Shown here: positions 1-12,466 of the stretch, piece after piece
Numbering within the stretch: position 1 is the stretch's first letter
Layout: every line of letters starts with the position of its first letter
DNA from: Holacanthus passer
Taxonomy: Eukaryota; Chordata; Actinopteri; Pomacanthidae
DNA: 64,000 nucleotides
Assembly (NCBI GenBank): GCA_025331565.1
Contig: JAFREQ010000017.1
Coordinates: 5,014,501 to 5,078,500, forward strand
Reading direction: 5' to 3'
Position numbers and translations under genes: made by a program
Notes under the pieces: model-generated
Seen by the model: the letters and a program-made list of their open reading frames with translations, nothing else
What the model was told of the DNA's origin: nothing
Database searches by the model: none

Positions 1-3000
1 GCAGACATGGTAGCTGACCAATCATGGACGAGTGAGCCGATGGATGACCGACCAGTCGCACCATGGACGAGTCCCTGTGGTCGGCAGCCAGATAGGAAGA
101 CTGGTCTGTCAGCTGGCCAATCAGAGGTCTGAACGAGTCCTGCTCTTGGCCCTCAGCCAGTGATGGGTCCTCGCCGGAGAAGTGCTCCAGGACTGGATGG
201 ACTGTATTATCCCATTCCTGCAGGAAGAACGAAACATCAAGTGAATTCTGCATATTTTACACTAAAAATATTACTGACTTAATATGAATTATACATATAG
301 TCATATAGTCAAACTGTTTGGAGCTGCAGTAACATGTTCGACTCAATCAGCTTGCCAATAGACTGTAAAATACAGTTGACAATTCCTCTAAGTACAAGTT
401 TGTTGTTGTTAACTGTAAAATCATTTTCTCATATGGCCACAAAAAACTGACCGGGCTGCTCCTCTGTGCTCCTGCTGCGTCTGAGGGAAGAGGCTGACAA
501 ACTTTGGAGCTTTCATCCTCCCATCTCCTCTCTGAGACTCCAACCAAAGACCGCTGAGAAACTGAAGGCTCCTCCACATATGAGCCTTCACTGTCTGCAA
601 AGCAACAAAGAGGAAATACAGCACTGCACCAACATGATAGTCTTGTGGTAGAAAACACTGATTCATGTGCAACAAGTGAGCGAGGCCCGTTTAAACTAAA
701 ACATGTTTGTGGAAAATAAATGATGGGTTTCATCTTTGGATGCTGATTATAACTTAAGTGTTATTATCCCCATTTGTATGATAATCGCAGCTCATCCAGC
801 CTTCGAGTGTGGCTGGTTGGAACAGCTGTTAACAGCTCCAGACGTTGCTGCTTCAACAGTGAAGCAACTTGTACCATAACACTCACTAAGGTGTTTGAAA
901 GCATTGCAGCAAAGTAACATTATAGTACAGATGTGGCAGCTGCCATCAATCTGCCAAAGTGAGGAACGAGATGGTATTCCTGTAATAAGTGTGTGCAGCG
1001 TGTGTAGTGTACCTGTGGTTTTCCCAGTGGTGCTGAGGGAGATGTTAAGCTCCCTTGTGTATCTGTCGATAATGCGCTGGATGCTGCTGTCATTAAACAG
1101 AGATTCTACAGCCGGACCTGGACGGTGCATGGCCGAGCTGTCCTTAATGCAGAAGCTCTGACCGGACTGAGAGGTGACACTGAGGAAGTCTGCTCCTCGT
1201 CCTTGTTCCACATGACGTCTGAGAGGAGGGGTTTTATCTAATGAACAAGTGGGAGAGGAAAAAGAGAGGAGAGCAGATTTAGGCTATAACAAAGTTAGAA
1301 ACACAACAACATGTTGTCTGGTGTATAGAAAGTATGGGTCCTGTGTACAGTATTTCATATTGTCACCACATTCAGGTACAGCAGCACTCGACAGGCTCAA
1401 CTGCCTGCAGAACTTCCAACAGGTCCCACAATGACATAAGTTTGAAGCACATGACAGATTCATATTTGACTAATGAAGAGTCAACTCATGCCGGTCAGGT
1501 GATTGAAATACTTCATTGTGGCAGATTTTCTGACCTGTGACTGTGACCCACTACTTTTCTGAGGTTTCCATTGCTGGATTTCACAGGATTCAAAGCACAA
1601 TCAACCAGAACAAAGCACCACAAAGGCAAAGCATCGGGTGCCACAAGAAACGTTCCTGCTGTGCCTCACCTGTGTTTAAGTTCTGCTCAGGATCAGTAGT
1701 GATGTAGCTGCCGGTGGAGATGGTGGTGGAGGAGAGACAGTCAGAATCAGGATGCCTTTGGGCAAACTGACACACATACACACACAAAAAAAAACATGTT
1801 AAGGAGATAAGCATAAAAGTCAGGAAACCCATAACTGCGCTCATACAGTTAGGAGACATACTGGGGCATTCTGGACGGACGACAGCCACACACACGTTTC
1901 TAAGTCCTAAGGTTTTATTTTTTTATAAGTTACTCATACTGTTTCCTTTTGGCTAAGTGCTTTATCTGTAGTAGTGTCTGTAGTGAAATGACTTAAATTT
2001 ACATTAGTTTATGACACGTACATGCACACAGGCGCACTGAGCTCAGTTCAAGTGTAGAAACCATCATGAAACGTATTTTGATTAAATACTTCTGGTCCAG
2101 TATTTTTACATCATCGCTCAGTATACAAAGACAGACACACACACAGAGAGACAGACAGACACACACACACACACAGAGAGAGACAGACAGACACACGCGC
2201 GCACACACACACACTCTATACAGGCAGGCAGGCAGACAGACAGACAGACAGACAGACACACACACTCTATATAGGCAGACAGACAGACACACACACTTTA
2301 TACAGGCAGACAGACACACACACACACACACTCTATACAGGCAGACAGACAGACAGAAAAAAGCTTCTCAAGCATAATCACAGACTGTGGCAGATTTTGC
2401 CCAAATGCTCAGGTTTGGCTAGTTTTCATCATTGATCCACAACATGTGAACCTCAGAGGATATTAAGGAAACAAACAACAACAAAAATACTATAGACACA
2501 CAATGAAAACTAAGTCAACATGACAACAAAAACAGAAATATTATTGCTGATGACTTGTTCTAAGGGAAGGAAAGAGCCAGCACTGAATTCTGAACACCTT
2601 CAGGAGGCCTGGTTACCTCTGCAGGGGATCTGTAGCTCGTGGCTGCAGCACCAGAGAAGTCAGCTCCTCTCCCAGAGTCAGAGGACAGCGGGGAGATTAT
2701 CCTCAAGACTGAATCTGGAAAAATGTGCCAACCAAGTAGAAATATCTTCATTTTCACCCAATTATTTTCATATCAATTGCTACCATTTTCCTCCTCTGTT
2801 TTTTATCTCGTCACTCTTCAGCCGCCCTCTACATACCAGACTCTGATGATTCTGGAGAAGTTCCAGCCTCCACCAGCAGCCTCTCTCTCCACATGTGATT
2901 GCTGGGTCTCCTTGAGCTCGTCCCAGAGTCGACTGGTCTTTCAGCAGTCTGCTGCCCACTGCTGGACCAAGAGGGCGTCTGCAGACTTCTATCAGAGGCC

Positions 3001-6000
3001 ACAGACGATTCAGATTCCTCCTGTGGATCCAAGTCCACAGCATGTGAAGGAACCTTCACATCATCCTCTGGGCCTGAAGATCACAAACATCAACAATCCA
3101 ATCAGCTGATATTCCTCTGCATAGCTAGTCACATGGTTTGGGCTCATGATGAAAACCGTTTTCATGTGTTTCCGGGGTTTAGCTGACCTGTGACTTGGCT
3201 GCTGTTGAATGGCGTCTCCACCTCTTGAATAGCACTGAGCTCATGTTGCTCAGTCATCATGTCCATGATGCCCAGTCTGACTCGGGTCACCGGAGGCTTT
3301 GCTGCTCGAGGACGTGGGAGGAATCCTGAGGGGAGGACTGACGATGGGGAAGGTCCAACAGAAACACTGCTCTGAGAGATGGGATCTTAACGAAAAATAA
3401 AAAATTACTCTTAAGATTTTGATGAAACTACAACTATGTTGCCATTCAAATTGTACTTGCATTAAACAAGATAATACGTTTTATGGGTTGGCGTTTAATG
3501 GGAAGTTTGTAAAATAAATCCATCCAATTAATTTTGATAACCAGCACTGAACAAAGTAGCAAAAGCGCAAATGGCATTTATCAGATCTCAGATCAGCAGG
3601 ACAAAGATCACAAACAGAGAATGAAAGGGTAAATAAATTAAGTGGAAAACATTTTGAAAGGAAATTGTGTGAATAAAGTGGAAAAACCTGCAATCTAACG
3701 TGTCAGTTATCCTTCTCACCACTATTAGACGGTGGCTGTTGAGGGGAGCCATCTTTCGCCTGAGGGTTTTCTAGGTGTGATAAAGTTCCACCGTTAGTCT
3801 CCTCTATAGCTCTCAGCAGGGAAGCAAGTAATTTGAGGCGGGTCTGACTGATGTCCTCTGAAACCAACACTTCACTGGATGCCTCTGGAACTGGCTGTGG
3901 CTGAGAAAATACAGGAAAGTTTCTGTTCTATGTGCTGTAATTCAGTTATTAATTTAAAAAGGGCACATCAGCAGTTGGATCTTTGCAATCAAGGAGGCTC
4001 AAACATTTCAGTTCCTTCACTTACTTGTGCATCAGTATGAATCAGAGCCTGTAACGCCTCCTTCTGTCGCCTCATCTGCTCCATCTCCGCCTGCTGTCTC
4101 TGCCTCTCCTCTTCTTGCTGCCTCTGCTGCAGCACCACTGCCTCCCTCTGCTCCAGCACCCGTCTCTGAACTTCCTGCAACTCCCGTCTCTGCCTCTCCT
4201 CTTCTTGCTGCCTCTGCTGCAGCACCACTGCCTCCCTCTGCTCCAGCACCCGTCTCTGAACTTCCTGCAGCTCCCGTCTCTGCCTCTCCATGTGGTCTTC
4301 TCTGGAGCTCAGGGACCCAGTCTGCAGGGTCCCAGGCTTAACTGCTGCTTGGCCTGGAACCAGAGGGGGACCATCTGTGATGCCCGGGCTAATGACTTGG
4401 AAGGGATCAGAGGTTGGCTGGAGTGCGATGTTGGTTGAGTGATGTGTTGTGATCAGTTTGTGAGGCAGTGGCTCTCTGGTGACAGAAAAGGGTCTCACTC
4501 TCTCTGGAAGATGCTCTGTTACTCTCTCCATTATGTTGTCAGTGAGCCAGGTAGAGTCATCTGGTCTCTGGTTCCTGAGACTGTTCGAAATAGGTTCCAC
4601 TTCATCGAGCAGCAACCTGAAGCCGACCCTCAAACTGGAGTCAGGAAGGTGGGAAGGTGAAGCCAACACGTCAGACTCCCTTGTAGGAATTTCCACAGAG
4701 GTTTGTGGTCTGGCATGAACGTATGCAGGCACTGCTGGAGTTGTAGTGAGTGGCAGAGCAGGTGGAAGATGTGCAGACCGAGCACTGTGCAGAGGCGGGT
4801 GAATGCGGCCTGGAGGCTCAACAGTGGGCTGCAGAGTTGTGGCGGTCATGTTGTAACGAATTTGTAGAGCTCGCTGGTATTCCTCCAGGCGCTGGCGAGC
4901 CACTTCTACTGACCTCTGGTGAATTCTAAAATAAAGAGGGTGGTCACCCAGTCACCCAGTCAATTATATTTACATAGCCCTGTATCACAAATTTGCCTCA
5001 GGAGGCTCTACAATCTGTACAGCATTCAACACCCTCCGTCTTTAGACCCTCTAAAACTGAATTGTCTGAGGATTCTGACCTCAGTCACCTGTTGAGATCT
5101 ACTTTCAAGAATAACATGGAAAAGTGGTGAAAGTAACTGGTTCAGACTCTAACACACCTGTTTTGTTCCAGCAGCCGCTGTTGGTATTCTCGAATCCTTC
5201 TGGTGTGGTCATCTTCACCTGGAGGAGGCACCAGCTGTAGAGTGCACAGGTGGAGGCAACAATTATTCCTCACTGAAGTAATTGTACTGTGCTGAACACA
5301 TTATACATAGGATATCATCAATGGTGAACCAATAATGCCTGTCAACTTGACTGGAATTTTGAGAATGGCAGATATTTGACCTGTTTTGATGACAAATTCA
5401 TCAAAATCAAAAATCATAATTTCAAAAAATGTCATCAGTCACTGCAAGAGTGCTTAAAAATCTCAATCTCGTCATCATTGATACGTAACAATAAATGTGA
5501 GTTGCTATAGAAAAACAATAAGAGAAAAAGACAACTGAGAACAGCTTTTAAACTTTAGCAAGGCTTTACCTCTGTGGCAAGACCAGGGGTGACAGAGGTA
5601 ACTTCCTGGTCACTGGCAGGCACTTCTGGTTGGTTAGTAGGTACTTCCTGGGTCACAGCAGCCTTCAGATGTTCTCTCTCCTGCTGGGCCTCAAGCAGCA
5701 TCTGCTCCAATTTGGCCTTCTGCTCTTCCAGCTCCTGGAGCAAAACCACCTGCTGCTGCTTCTCCCTCTCAAGCTCCTCTTCCTGGACCAAAAAAAGATG
5801 TAAAAAGAATGACCTGTAAATAAACATATTACCTATAAGGTTGGTCATAAACTTAGTTTCCAGGTGGGCTTCTTGAAGTACTTCATATGAAGTAGAGGAA
5901 AAAACATTTGAGCCATCAGTTTTGTTAAAGATAATGCAAGTTAGGAATGATAAAATCTGTGTAGTTTCCAGACCAGGTAGGCTGGTATTTAATCTGCACC

Positions 6001-9000
6001 TCATCCTGCTGTGAAATGCCGTCTTCACAGGATCACACTTCTCCACCAGCCAAGAGTGGGGCCTCTGTGTTCCTCTGCTGGATGTAGACCAACCTCCATT
6101 ATGCTCAACTCCACTTAGCTTTTGATTTTTTACTTAAGAAAAGCTTCAGTATGTTGGCTCCGACACAGGGAACTAGAAGTCTCTTCTGAAAAGGCATGAG
6201 CCCCTGCCCAACACACAGCTTTCCACAGAGGCGGGACTAATTAAGTAACGAGGGACACCTGGATAAATACATTCTGAACAGTCATAAAATCACATCAAGT
6301 CTCTGGGATAACAATAGAACCAGGCTTTGAATTCTTTGAAAAACTATACAATGAACAGAAAAAGGGTGTTGAATCAACAAAAACAACATTTTAAGCTTTG
6401 TTAAAATAGATTGTTGTGAAGGACTGAACAGGTTCAGCTAATTACTGGTACTCCAAATGACATTCAATGACAGCACTCAATCAACAACTTCCTGCTTCAT
6501 ATAGTTTAATTCTTTGATCTCACTTCATGTAAGGAAATGTGAAAAACAAGCCGTGATCAGCTGTAATGTGCACTTGACTTCATAAAGAAGATAATGAGAG
6601 GGATGAATATTTACCACTTTAGCAGACATAACAGCAGACTGCACATTTCCAGTGTCTCAACAAGATGTTCTTACAATGTGATCTAACAACTGTCTCTGGA
6701 GACACAGTACGAGCATTTAAACCTGTCTGAACTGTGGATGGCTGCTGTGTATCGTATAAATGGAAATCATCACGTACCCTTTTCTTTTGTTCTTCTGTAA
6801 ATTCTTGGATTCTGTTGGCAAGTTCATCAGGAAGAGGACTATCTGCCGCAGACTGCTCTGTTGTCTCCAATGCTGGTGGAATTAAATATAAAAGCACAAA
6901 ATGATCATTCTCACTTATGTCTCACAAATACTAAATATGTAATCTTTTTGTACTCAAGGATGCACGTCTACGAAACAGAAAAGGAACAGATCTCAAATAT
7001 AAGAAGAATTAATTAAACCAAATAAAAATGCTTGTGGAAATTGGAAAAAGAAAACAAAAACAGCTGAAAAGCTGAGTAACAGTACGACTGTGTCACTTTG
7101 TAGTTATTTTCAAAGAAATAAAAATATTAGAACATTTTATAAAATCATTATATGGCAATAAGATGCAGATAAATTGGTGTGAATAATGCAAACAATGAAA
7201 GTCAAAGCAAAGGGCACAAAATGTGGAGAAAGCAGTGAAAGTATCACACTGTGCATGTCATGAATTTAGTTCATGTCAGTGAATGAGTTACCAGGTGGCG
7301 AGTGGGCAGGTCCAGGGAGCTCAGTGGGGGGCAGATTGTCTTTCTCCTCGCTGGTCAGAGAGCCCGTGTCGATGGTGGTGTCCCTCTCTGGGATTTGATC
7401 GGTGATGACGGGCGGTGAATCTGCTTCAGGGACGTGACTGTGGTGGTCAGGCCACTGGTGTCTCTGGCTCCTGATACGATCCAGGAGTTTCTTCAGCGCC
7501 CGTCTGGGAGCAGGTTTGGAGGGCTCCACTGCAAGTAAAGGGTTCAAGGCTGGACCTTGAGCAGATGTTTCCTGCTCAGTGCTTCCAGCTTCGTGCTCAG
7601 TGTCATGATGCATGTTTTCTGTTCCTGGGGTGGCGATTTCATCCAGTGTGACGTCCAGCTCTTGGTCCTGGCTGCCTGTCGACAGAGCTGGCAGAGGCTC
7701 GGGTACCAGCTGGACCACCAGGTCACCTTTAACCCCTGAGATCAGACACAGTCAACATTTAATGAGGCTCCATTAAAACTGTTCATGCATGCTGTATCTG
7801 CCACCAAAGCACTGAGGCTATGTGAGGTTTGAGGAACTGTACTGACAGAATTCCACCTTCTAGCTACCTCAAAATTATTTGCCTGGTTTTAAGCAAAGCT
7901 ACAAGTACTGAAAACCAGTGGCACATTCTTGTTTTGTGACTATTTCTTACAAAAACACATCCATAGCTTAAAAACTACACCACTGAACAGTCCGTACTCC
8001 TCTCTCCGGTATACATGTCCTCAAAGGCAAACTCCATCTCCCTCTGAAAGTCCTCCCTCGTCTCCTGTCTCTTATAGAGAGGCTGGAAGATCTGAGGAGG
8101 CATCTGTGACACCTGCTGTCTCCTCCTCAGCAGGTCTGTCTGCTGCATGTGCTCCAGTTCCACTAGCAAGCGCTCACGATCCTAAAGGAGACCATCAAAA
8201 ACCGATCAGGCACAAAACCTGCACCTTATACCGTATATTCATCCTGAATATTTCTTGTGTTTTTAAGAGACAGGAAATATTTAGGAAACATGAATGTTTA
8301 AGAAACACACTGATACAAGATTATTAAACATGTTTCAGGGAAATATTTTATCCAAGTATTAACTCTTTATAATTACAGAGTGAAAACATCCCAGTAATAC
8401 AAATCACTACAATCTTTTCAAAACTTAAAAGGTCAGTCTTCCTACTTTGTGACTACTGACAGTGATGGAATGTTGCATCAGAGCTAAACATCTGACAGAT
8501 ACATGTGAACAATTTTGGTGTCTATCTGTTCATCAAGTAACAGCTAAGTTGTACCTGCATGAGATGTTCCCTCCTCAGAGCTTCCTTCCCTCTCAGACGA
8601 GCCTTCTCGAGCTGCTCCTCTCTCCTCCTCTTTTCCTCCCTCTGTAAGTCCTGCAGTCTCCTCGCCTCCAGCTCAGCTTCCTCATGGGCATTAGGCTGTA
8701 GACACATATACAGGTTGGACAACTCTAATAGAAGAGGAACTAACAAACCATGGAGAAAGGACACAGTCGTCAGAGGGCTTACCTGCGTTGGGTCTACCAT
8801 TCTGTCCACTGCGCTCTCAAGCATGTGGTAATGTGTGGAAGCAAAGGCACTCACATCAGATTTCTTTACTATGTGTGGCTTCTTGAAATCGATGTTCTGC
8901 GTGAACAAGAAAAGACCATGTTACTTTGACTCCATCCACAACCTAAACTGCATGACAAGAGAAAATCCCTTCACATCAAATATGCTTGATATTTGCGACA

Positions 9001-11287
9001 CAATGAAAACAGATAATGACAATGAGTCTGGGAGTTCTATCTGTATTTTCTTATTTACTAAGAAACAATGAAACACAGACAAAGTAACATTGTTCTTGCT
9101 TATATACACATCCACCTCTTTTGTGCTATTTTCTTTGTCTTTTCCTGTTTTTCTTTTCTCACGTATTTCTAATGTCTACATTTCCAATTTGTTCAGCGAT
9201 TCAAATAGAATAATTAATACTGAAGAGATACAGAACGGCTGACAGTGTGATTATCAGGCCACAAACTGACTGCATATTGTGATGTGTCACCCCCTTTCGT
9301 TAACTGTGCCTCTAGTGTGAGAACTGATGGGGTGTCAAATCATTGCACAATGCACATTGGGCATTGCTGAACCACTTAGCCTAAACTTCATTCTGTAAAA
9401 CCTTTATGACAATTTACCAAACTGATTTTTTACCATAAACTAAAATTTGAACAGGAAAACACTGTAATTCATATAAAGATCAGGGAAATCACCTGAATGG
9501 GGTTTGGGGGAGGCGGTGGGAGGCTGGCCACTTTTGCTGACCTCTCCTTTTCTGCCTCTAGTGCCTTCTTCCTGGCATTTATGGATCTGCAGAAAACCAA
9601 AGGAATAAACTGAATGTTTAGTTAATTCTGATTAAATTGAAACATGTACACCTCCTTCAAACAAATGTTTGTGATGCTGCTCACCTGCTTTGTTTCTCAT
9701 GGTCTTTAAGCCTCTGTGATTTCAGCTCCTTCAAGGCTTCTCGATAACGCTCCTCTGCTTTGGTGTGATTTTCCTTCTCCCTCTGAGCTATGGCTGCCAA
9801 GTCGGGTTCCTTGTGCAATAATATCAAATTTACCACACACAAATTCAATGACTTGGAAAATGTATTCATCTTCTCGTGAGATCATTATGAAGAGATGGTT
9901 TTGTTCACAGTTTGGTTTCAGACGTTGTCTTTGGTTTGGCCTTTGAAAATTTCAGCAGCTAACTCAACAATGACTAAAATGCCCCCATGGACTGTGACAG
10001 CTTATCCTTAACAGGTGTATTGTCTTTATTCAGCAACAGAAACCATTTGCTATTTAAGACAATGTACAGCTGCTGTCTCTCTTGTTTTAGACCACTGTTA
10101 TCTTACGTTTTCTTTTGCACTCCTGTGTCCCTGACCGAGAAGCTGGAGGCTCTCCTGGTACAATTTCTGCAGTGTGTGGAGTTGCTCCCTCTGCTGTCGT
10201 TCCCAGTCCTCCCTCAGCTCCTCTCCCAGCTGCTCCAGCTCACGCTGCCGTCTCTGCTCAACCTCTCGGCGGATCTGCAGGGCGATGTGCCGCTGCTGCT
10301 CCCGTACCTGAGTGTCAAAGTAAAATGTAAATGCATTGTCACTCTTAAAATGAGTTTGAACTCTGAACTCTGCTGTTAGCTCAGTTCGTTGCAGCACTGC
10401 TGTAATTATGTCACTGTGGGTTCAAGTCCAGTGTGATTAATATGAACTTTCTTTGTGTCATAACTGCTGCAAATGAATGTGCAGGATGAATAAGGTGCAA
10501 CAAAACATTGCATAACTTCAAACAGGACCACTGCCTGTTAATTATCTGATAGCAAGAAGATCAGATAATTTGCATCGCTATCAGTTTGATGTTGTTATTT
10601 ACACAGATTTACATACAACACATCACAGCTCCCAAATGGTTAATATACTGTTCGAACACTTCCAAACTGATTATCTGCCCCCTGGTGTTTTTAACAGACA
10701 GATTTCTAGGTGTCTGTTTCTTTCATTTTAAAGTAACAATTAAAGAGAGAAGTGATTGCAAAAAGGCCACTTATAGGATCTACTTATATCTACAGTCATG
10801 GGTCAAAGTTGTTTATTGGCTTTATTCTACCTGCAGTGCTTTTAACGCCATGTCCAAAATGAACTCTTGCTTACAGGGCAACAGTAAAGAGGAACTGTAT
10901 TTCAGTCTGGCAGATTGATTGTAACACAGGTTAAACCTGAGGTGAAGTGAAGCTGGAAACTATCCTGGCCAGGTCAAACTTTATTTAAATCCTCTTTATG
11001 AAACAGAATTTCCTGACAACAAGCCTGGGCTACTAAATTAGCCCTGACTTAACTGACTATCTTTCTTAATGGAACACCGTCAATAGTGTAAGGAGTTGTC
11101 AGTTTATTATAAATCATTGACCTGAAGTGAAGAAGGAACTCAGACTCAACTCAAATGAACCTGTTCTGTTAGCGTCACCCCACATTACCTGCTGTATTCG
11201 CAGTTTTCTCCTCCTCTCATGCTCCTCTCGTATTATTCTGGCCTCTTCGTTAGGACTCAGTCTTATCCGGCTCACTTTTCTCTTCAT
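1..11287 (-). CDS. cep295: cep295, centrosomal protein of 295 kDa (5' part, partial at left edge)
   Basis: Centriolar microtubule-wall protein needed for centriole-to-centrosome conversion and centriole elongation (family knowledge). Coding exons, 5' to 3' on the minus strand: 11287-11189, 10307-10107, 9809-9685, 9586-9493, 8896-8783, 8695-8555, 8181-7998, 7735-7292, 6872-6778, 5782-5570, 5234-5158, 4925-4025, 3900-3720, 3385-3188, 3073-2837, 2714-2617, 1766-1670, 1237-1013, 594-452, 217-1. Every junction has AG/GT borders and compatible phase, giving about 1361 codons with no stop. The start MKRKVSRIRLSPNEEA matches the human N terminus as I recall it; an in-frame TTG lies 9 bases upstream but the ATG at 11287 is homologous. 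The first 600 residues are charged, Arg/Glu/Gln-rich coiled coil (REQQRHIALQIRREVEQ, EFAFEDMYTGE). Exon 12 (901 bp) carries a duplicated coiled-coil unit. The later part has ELSAIQEVETP and SIQRIIDRYTRELN blocks. The C-terminal ALMS-type motif lies outside the window. Neighbour med17 is head-to-head. Confidence 0.93.
2129..2358. repeat. compound microsatellite (CA)n/(CAGA)n
   Basis: About 230 bp of interrupted CA, CAGA and GGCA runs with a recurring CTCTATACAGGCAGACAGAC module, so it is a higher-order tandem array and not a plain dinucleotide run. It lies in the cep295 intron between exons 2714-2617 and 1766-1670. Long open frames on both strands here are artefacts of the repeat. Confidence 0.9.
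4101..4280 (-). repeat. 90-bp in-frame tandem duplication inside cep295 exon 12
   Basis: Units 4101-4190 and 4191-4280 are identical except one base (A at 4180 versus G at 4270). On the coding strand each encodes the same 30 residues (RQRRELQEVQRRVLEQREA... ending in QQEEE). The unit length keeps the frame, so the coiled coil is lengthened without disruption. Confidence 0.95.
4961..5054 (+). repeat. dispersed repeat, family A (copy 1)
   Basis: Contains ATAGCCCTGTATCACAAATT followed by GCCTCAGGAGGCTCTACAA. Its reverse complement is shared, diverged, with 25744-25782 and 47321-47370. The block resembles a short interspersed segment common in teleost introns. It lies in the cep295 intron between exons 5234-5158 and 4925-4025. 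Confidence 0.6.
10370..10440 (+). repeat. tRNA-Ile-like sequence (tRNA pseudogene or SINE head)
   Basis: An A-box-like GTTAGCTCAGTT (10375-10386) and a B-box-like GGGTTCAAGTCC (10418-10429) stand at tRNA spacing, with AAT in the anticodon position (10404-10406). This matches tRNA-Ile(AAU) in order, but the acceptor, anticodon and T stems are mispaired, so a functional tRNA is unlikely. It lies in cep295 intron 1, on the opposite strand to the host gene. Confidence 0.45.
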
Positions 11288-12466
11288 TTTCTTCAAATAT
11301 GCTGTTGCACTTTCCCCAGAAGCATAAAGCAGCTAGCAGCTCCGTTAGCCGCGCTAGCTAATGTTTGCTAGCTCCACTGAGTCGCAGGCACTCACGACCG
11401 AGACAGACGGCTTTGGGAGACATTTAAAAAATAAAACAAACGAGAATGCATTATAGAAAGACTACAGAAGATGTCTAAATGAGACTAAATCATCTCCAGA
11501 AGTTTTGTTTATCATCTGAATCCAGCCTGAAAAAAAACGAGTGAACGTTTTTTTGTCCTAAACGTCACATCCGGTGTTTTAAACTGCCCGCCGCGCAGAT
11601 GAAAGTCCGCCTGGTTCCTGCATTAAACCAAACAGGTTCCTGCTCACATTATGTGCATCTAAAAGCATTTCCCCGCCTAAAACGCGTGAAACTAAAAATG
11701 GTCGCTTCATCTACAAATTAAATCGATGTAAAAGAAATTAACACAAAGGTCCTAAAACTGCAACCGGCCTCCGAGTCTGCCAGCGTCGCGCTAGGGGGCA
11801 GTAGAGCGCACATGTTCCTGTGTCGACAGGCGAAGAAGGAGCCATTCACGGCGCTAATGGAAAATATACCAAAACTCCAGTGATTAACGTTTTCTATTTG
11901 TGACTCTACTGAAGAGCAAAGGTAAGATCTACACCAATAAAACATCATGCTGTCATTTGGACGGTTCGTTCAAGCTGCAGGATCTTATTTATGCTGTGAG
12001 ATTAGCAAGGGGCTAACGCTAGCTAGTCTTGCTAGCTAAACGCAGCAATACACAAATGCAACTAAAGCAGCCATTATTATTATTAACAGGAATTCATACC
12101 GTTACTCAAAAATAATCTTTAGTGCTAAAGACAAGCCAGGTCCTAAATGCCTTAAAATGATCATTATCTTAAATTGATGACAGAACACGACAATGTAAGT
12201 GTTGGTTACTCTTAGATTTGGAGGTAGTGAAACACTGTTTTTCAGTCCATTCATGCAGACCTGTGTTCTGGTTTGTGCCCTTTCTCTTTCATTTTAAACA
12301 TTTTATCATTTCTGCTCTTATTCGAGATGGCTTTGATGGATACCACATTTTTCAGTTGAGGTTTCAGAGATCCACTTAGCTCTGAATAGCTTTGTCCTCC
12401 ACTGTGTCTCAGACAGTTTAATGACTGATTCTCTCCTTTTGCCTTCCTCACATCAGCCTTGTCATC
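11288..12466. promoter_or_regulatory. divergent cep295/med17 promoter region with med17 5' UTR
   Basis: The two start codons are 1180 bp apart and face away from each other. The region holds CG-rich stretches (CTGCCCGCCGCGCAG near 11585), an ETS-like ACATCCGG (11567-11574) and a CTCF-like CGCTAGGGGGCAGTAG (11789-11804). A good donor follows AGCAAAG at 11921 and an acceptor CACATCAG ends at 12456, ten bases before the med17 ATG. I therefore infer a noncoding first med17 exon ending at 11921. Exact start sites are not visible. Confidence 0.55.
11789..11804 (+). promoter_or_regulatory. CTCF-like motif
   Basis: CGCTAGGGGGCAGTAG fits the CTCF core (CCNNNAGGGGGCRC-type) in forward orientation. It sits just upstream of the inferred med17 first exon. 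The call is motif-only. Confidence 0.35.

Noticed and set aside
1927..2030. 13-base match to U2 snRNA (CCTTTTGGCTAAG) in a cep295 intron, with loosely U2-like text after it; SCARNA9, which guides U2 modification, is hosted by this gene in human.
   Set aside because: A 13-base match is near chance level for 64 kb on two strands. Read antisense as a C/D guide it has no D box at the required five-base spacing. The following similarity needs many gaps.
2066..2377. Open frames through the CA/CAGA array.
   Set aside because: Repeat-generated frames encoding THTQRD-type low complexity; inside a cep295 intron.
4027..4438. Pro/Ala/Ser-rich and Leu-rich frames on the plus strand.
   Set aside because: Antisense to the duplicated cep295 coiled-coil exon; explained by its Gln/Glu/Arg codon pattern.
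5410..5480. ATGATGA ... CTGA boxes on the minus strand in a cep295 intron, resembling a C/D snoRNA.
   Set aside because: The terminal stem is weak and I could match no rRNA or snRNA guide sequence. Several TGATGA-like words occur in this AT-rich intron by chance.
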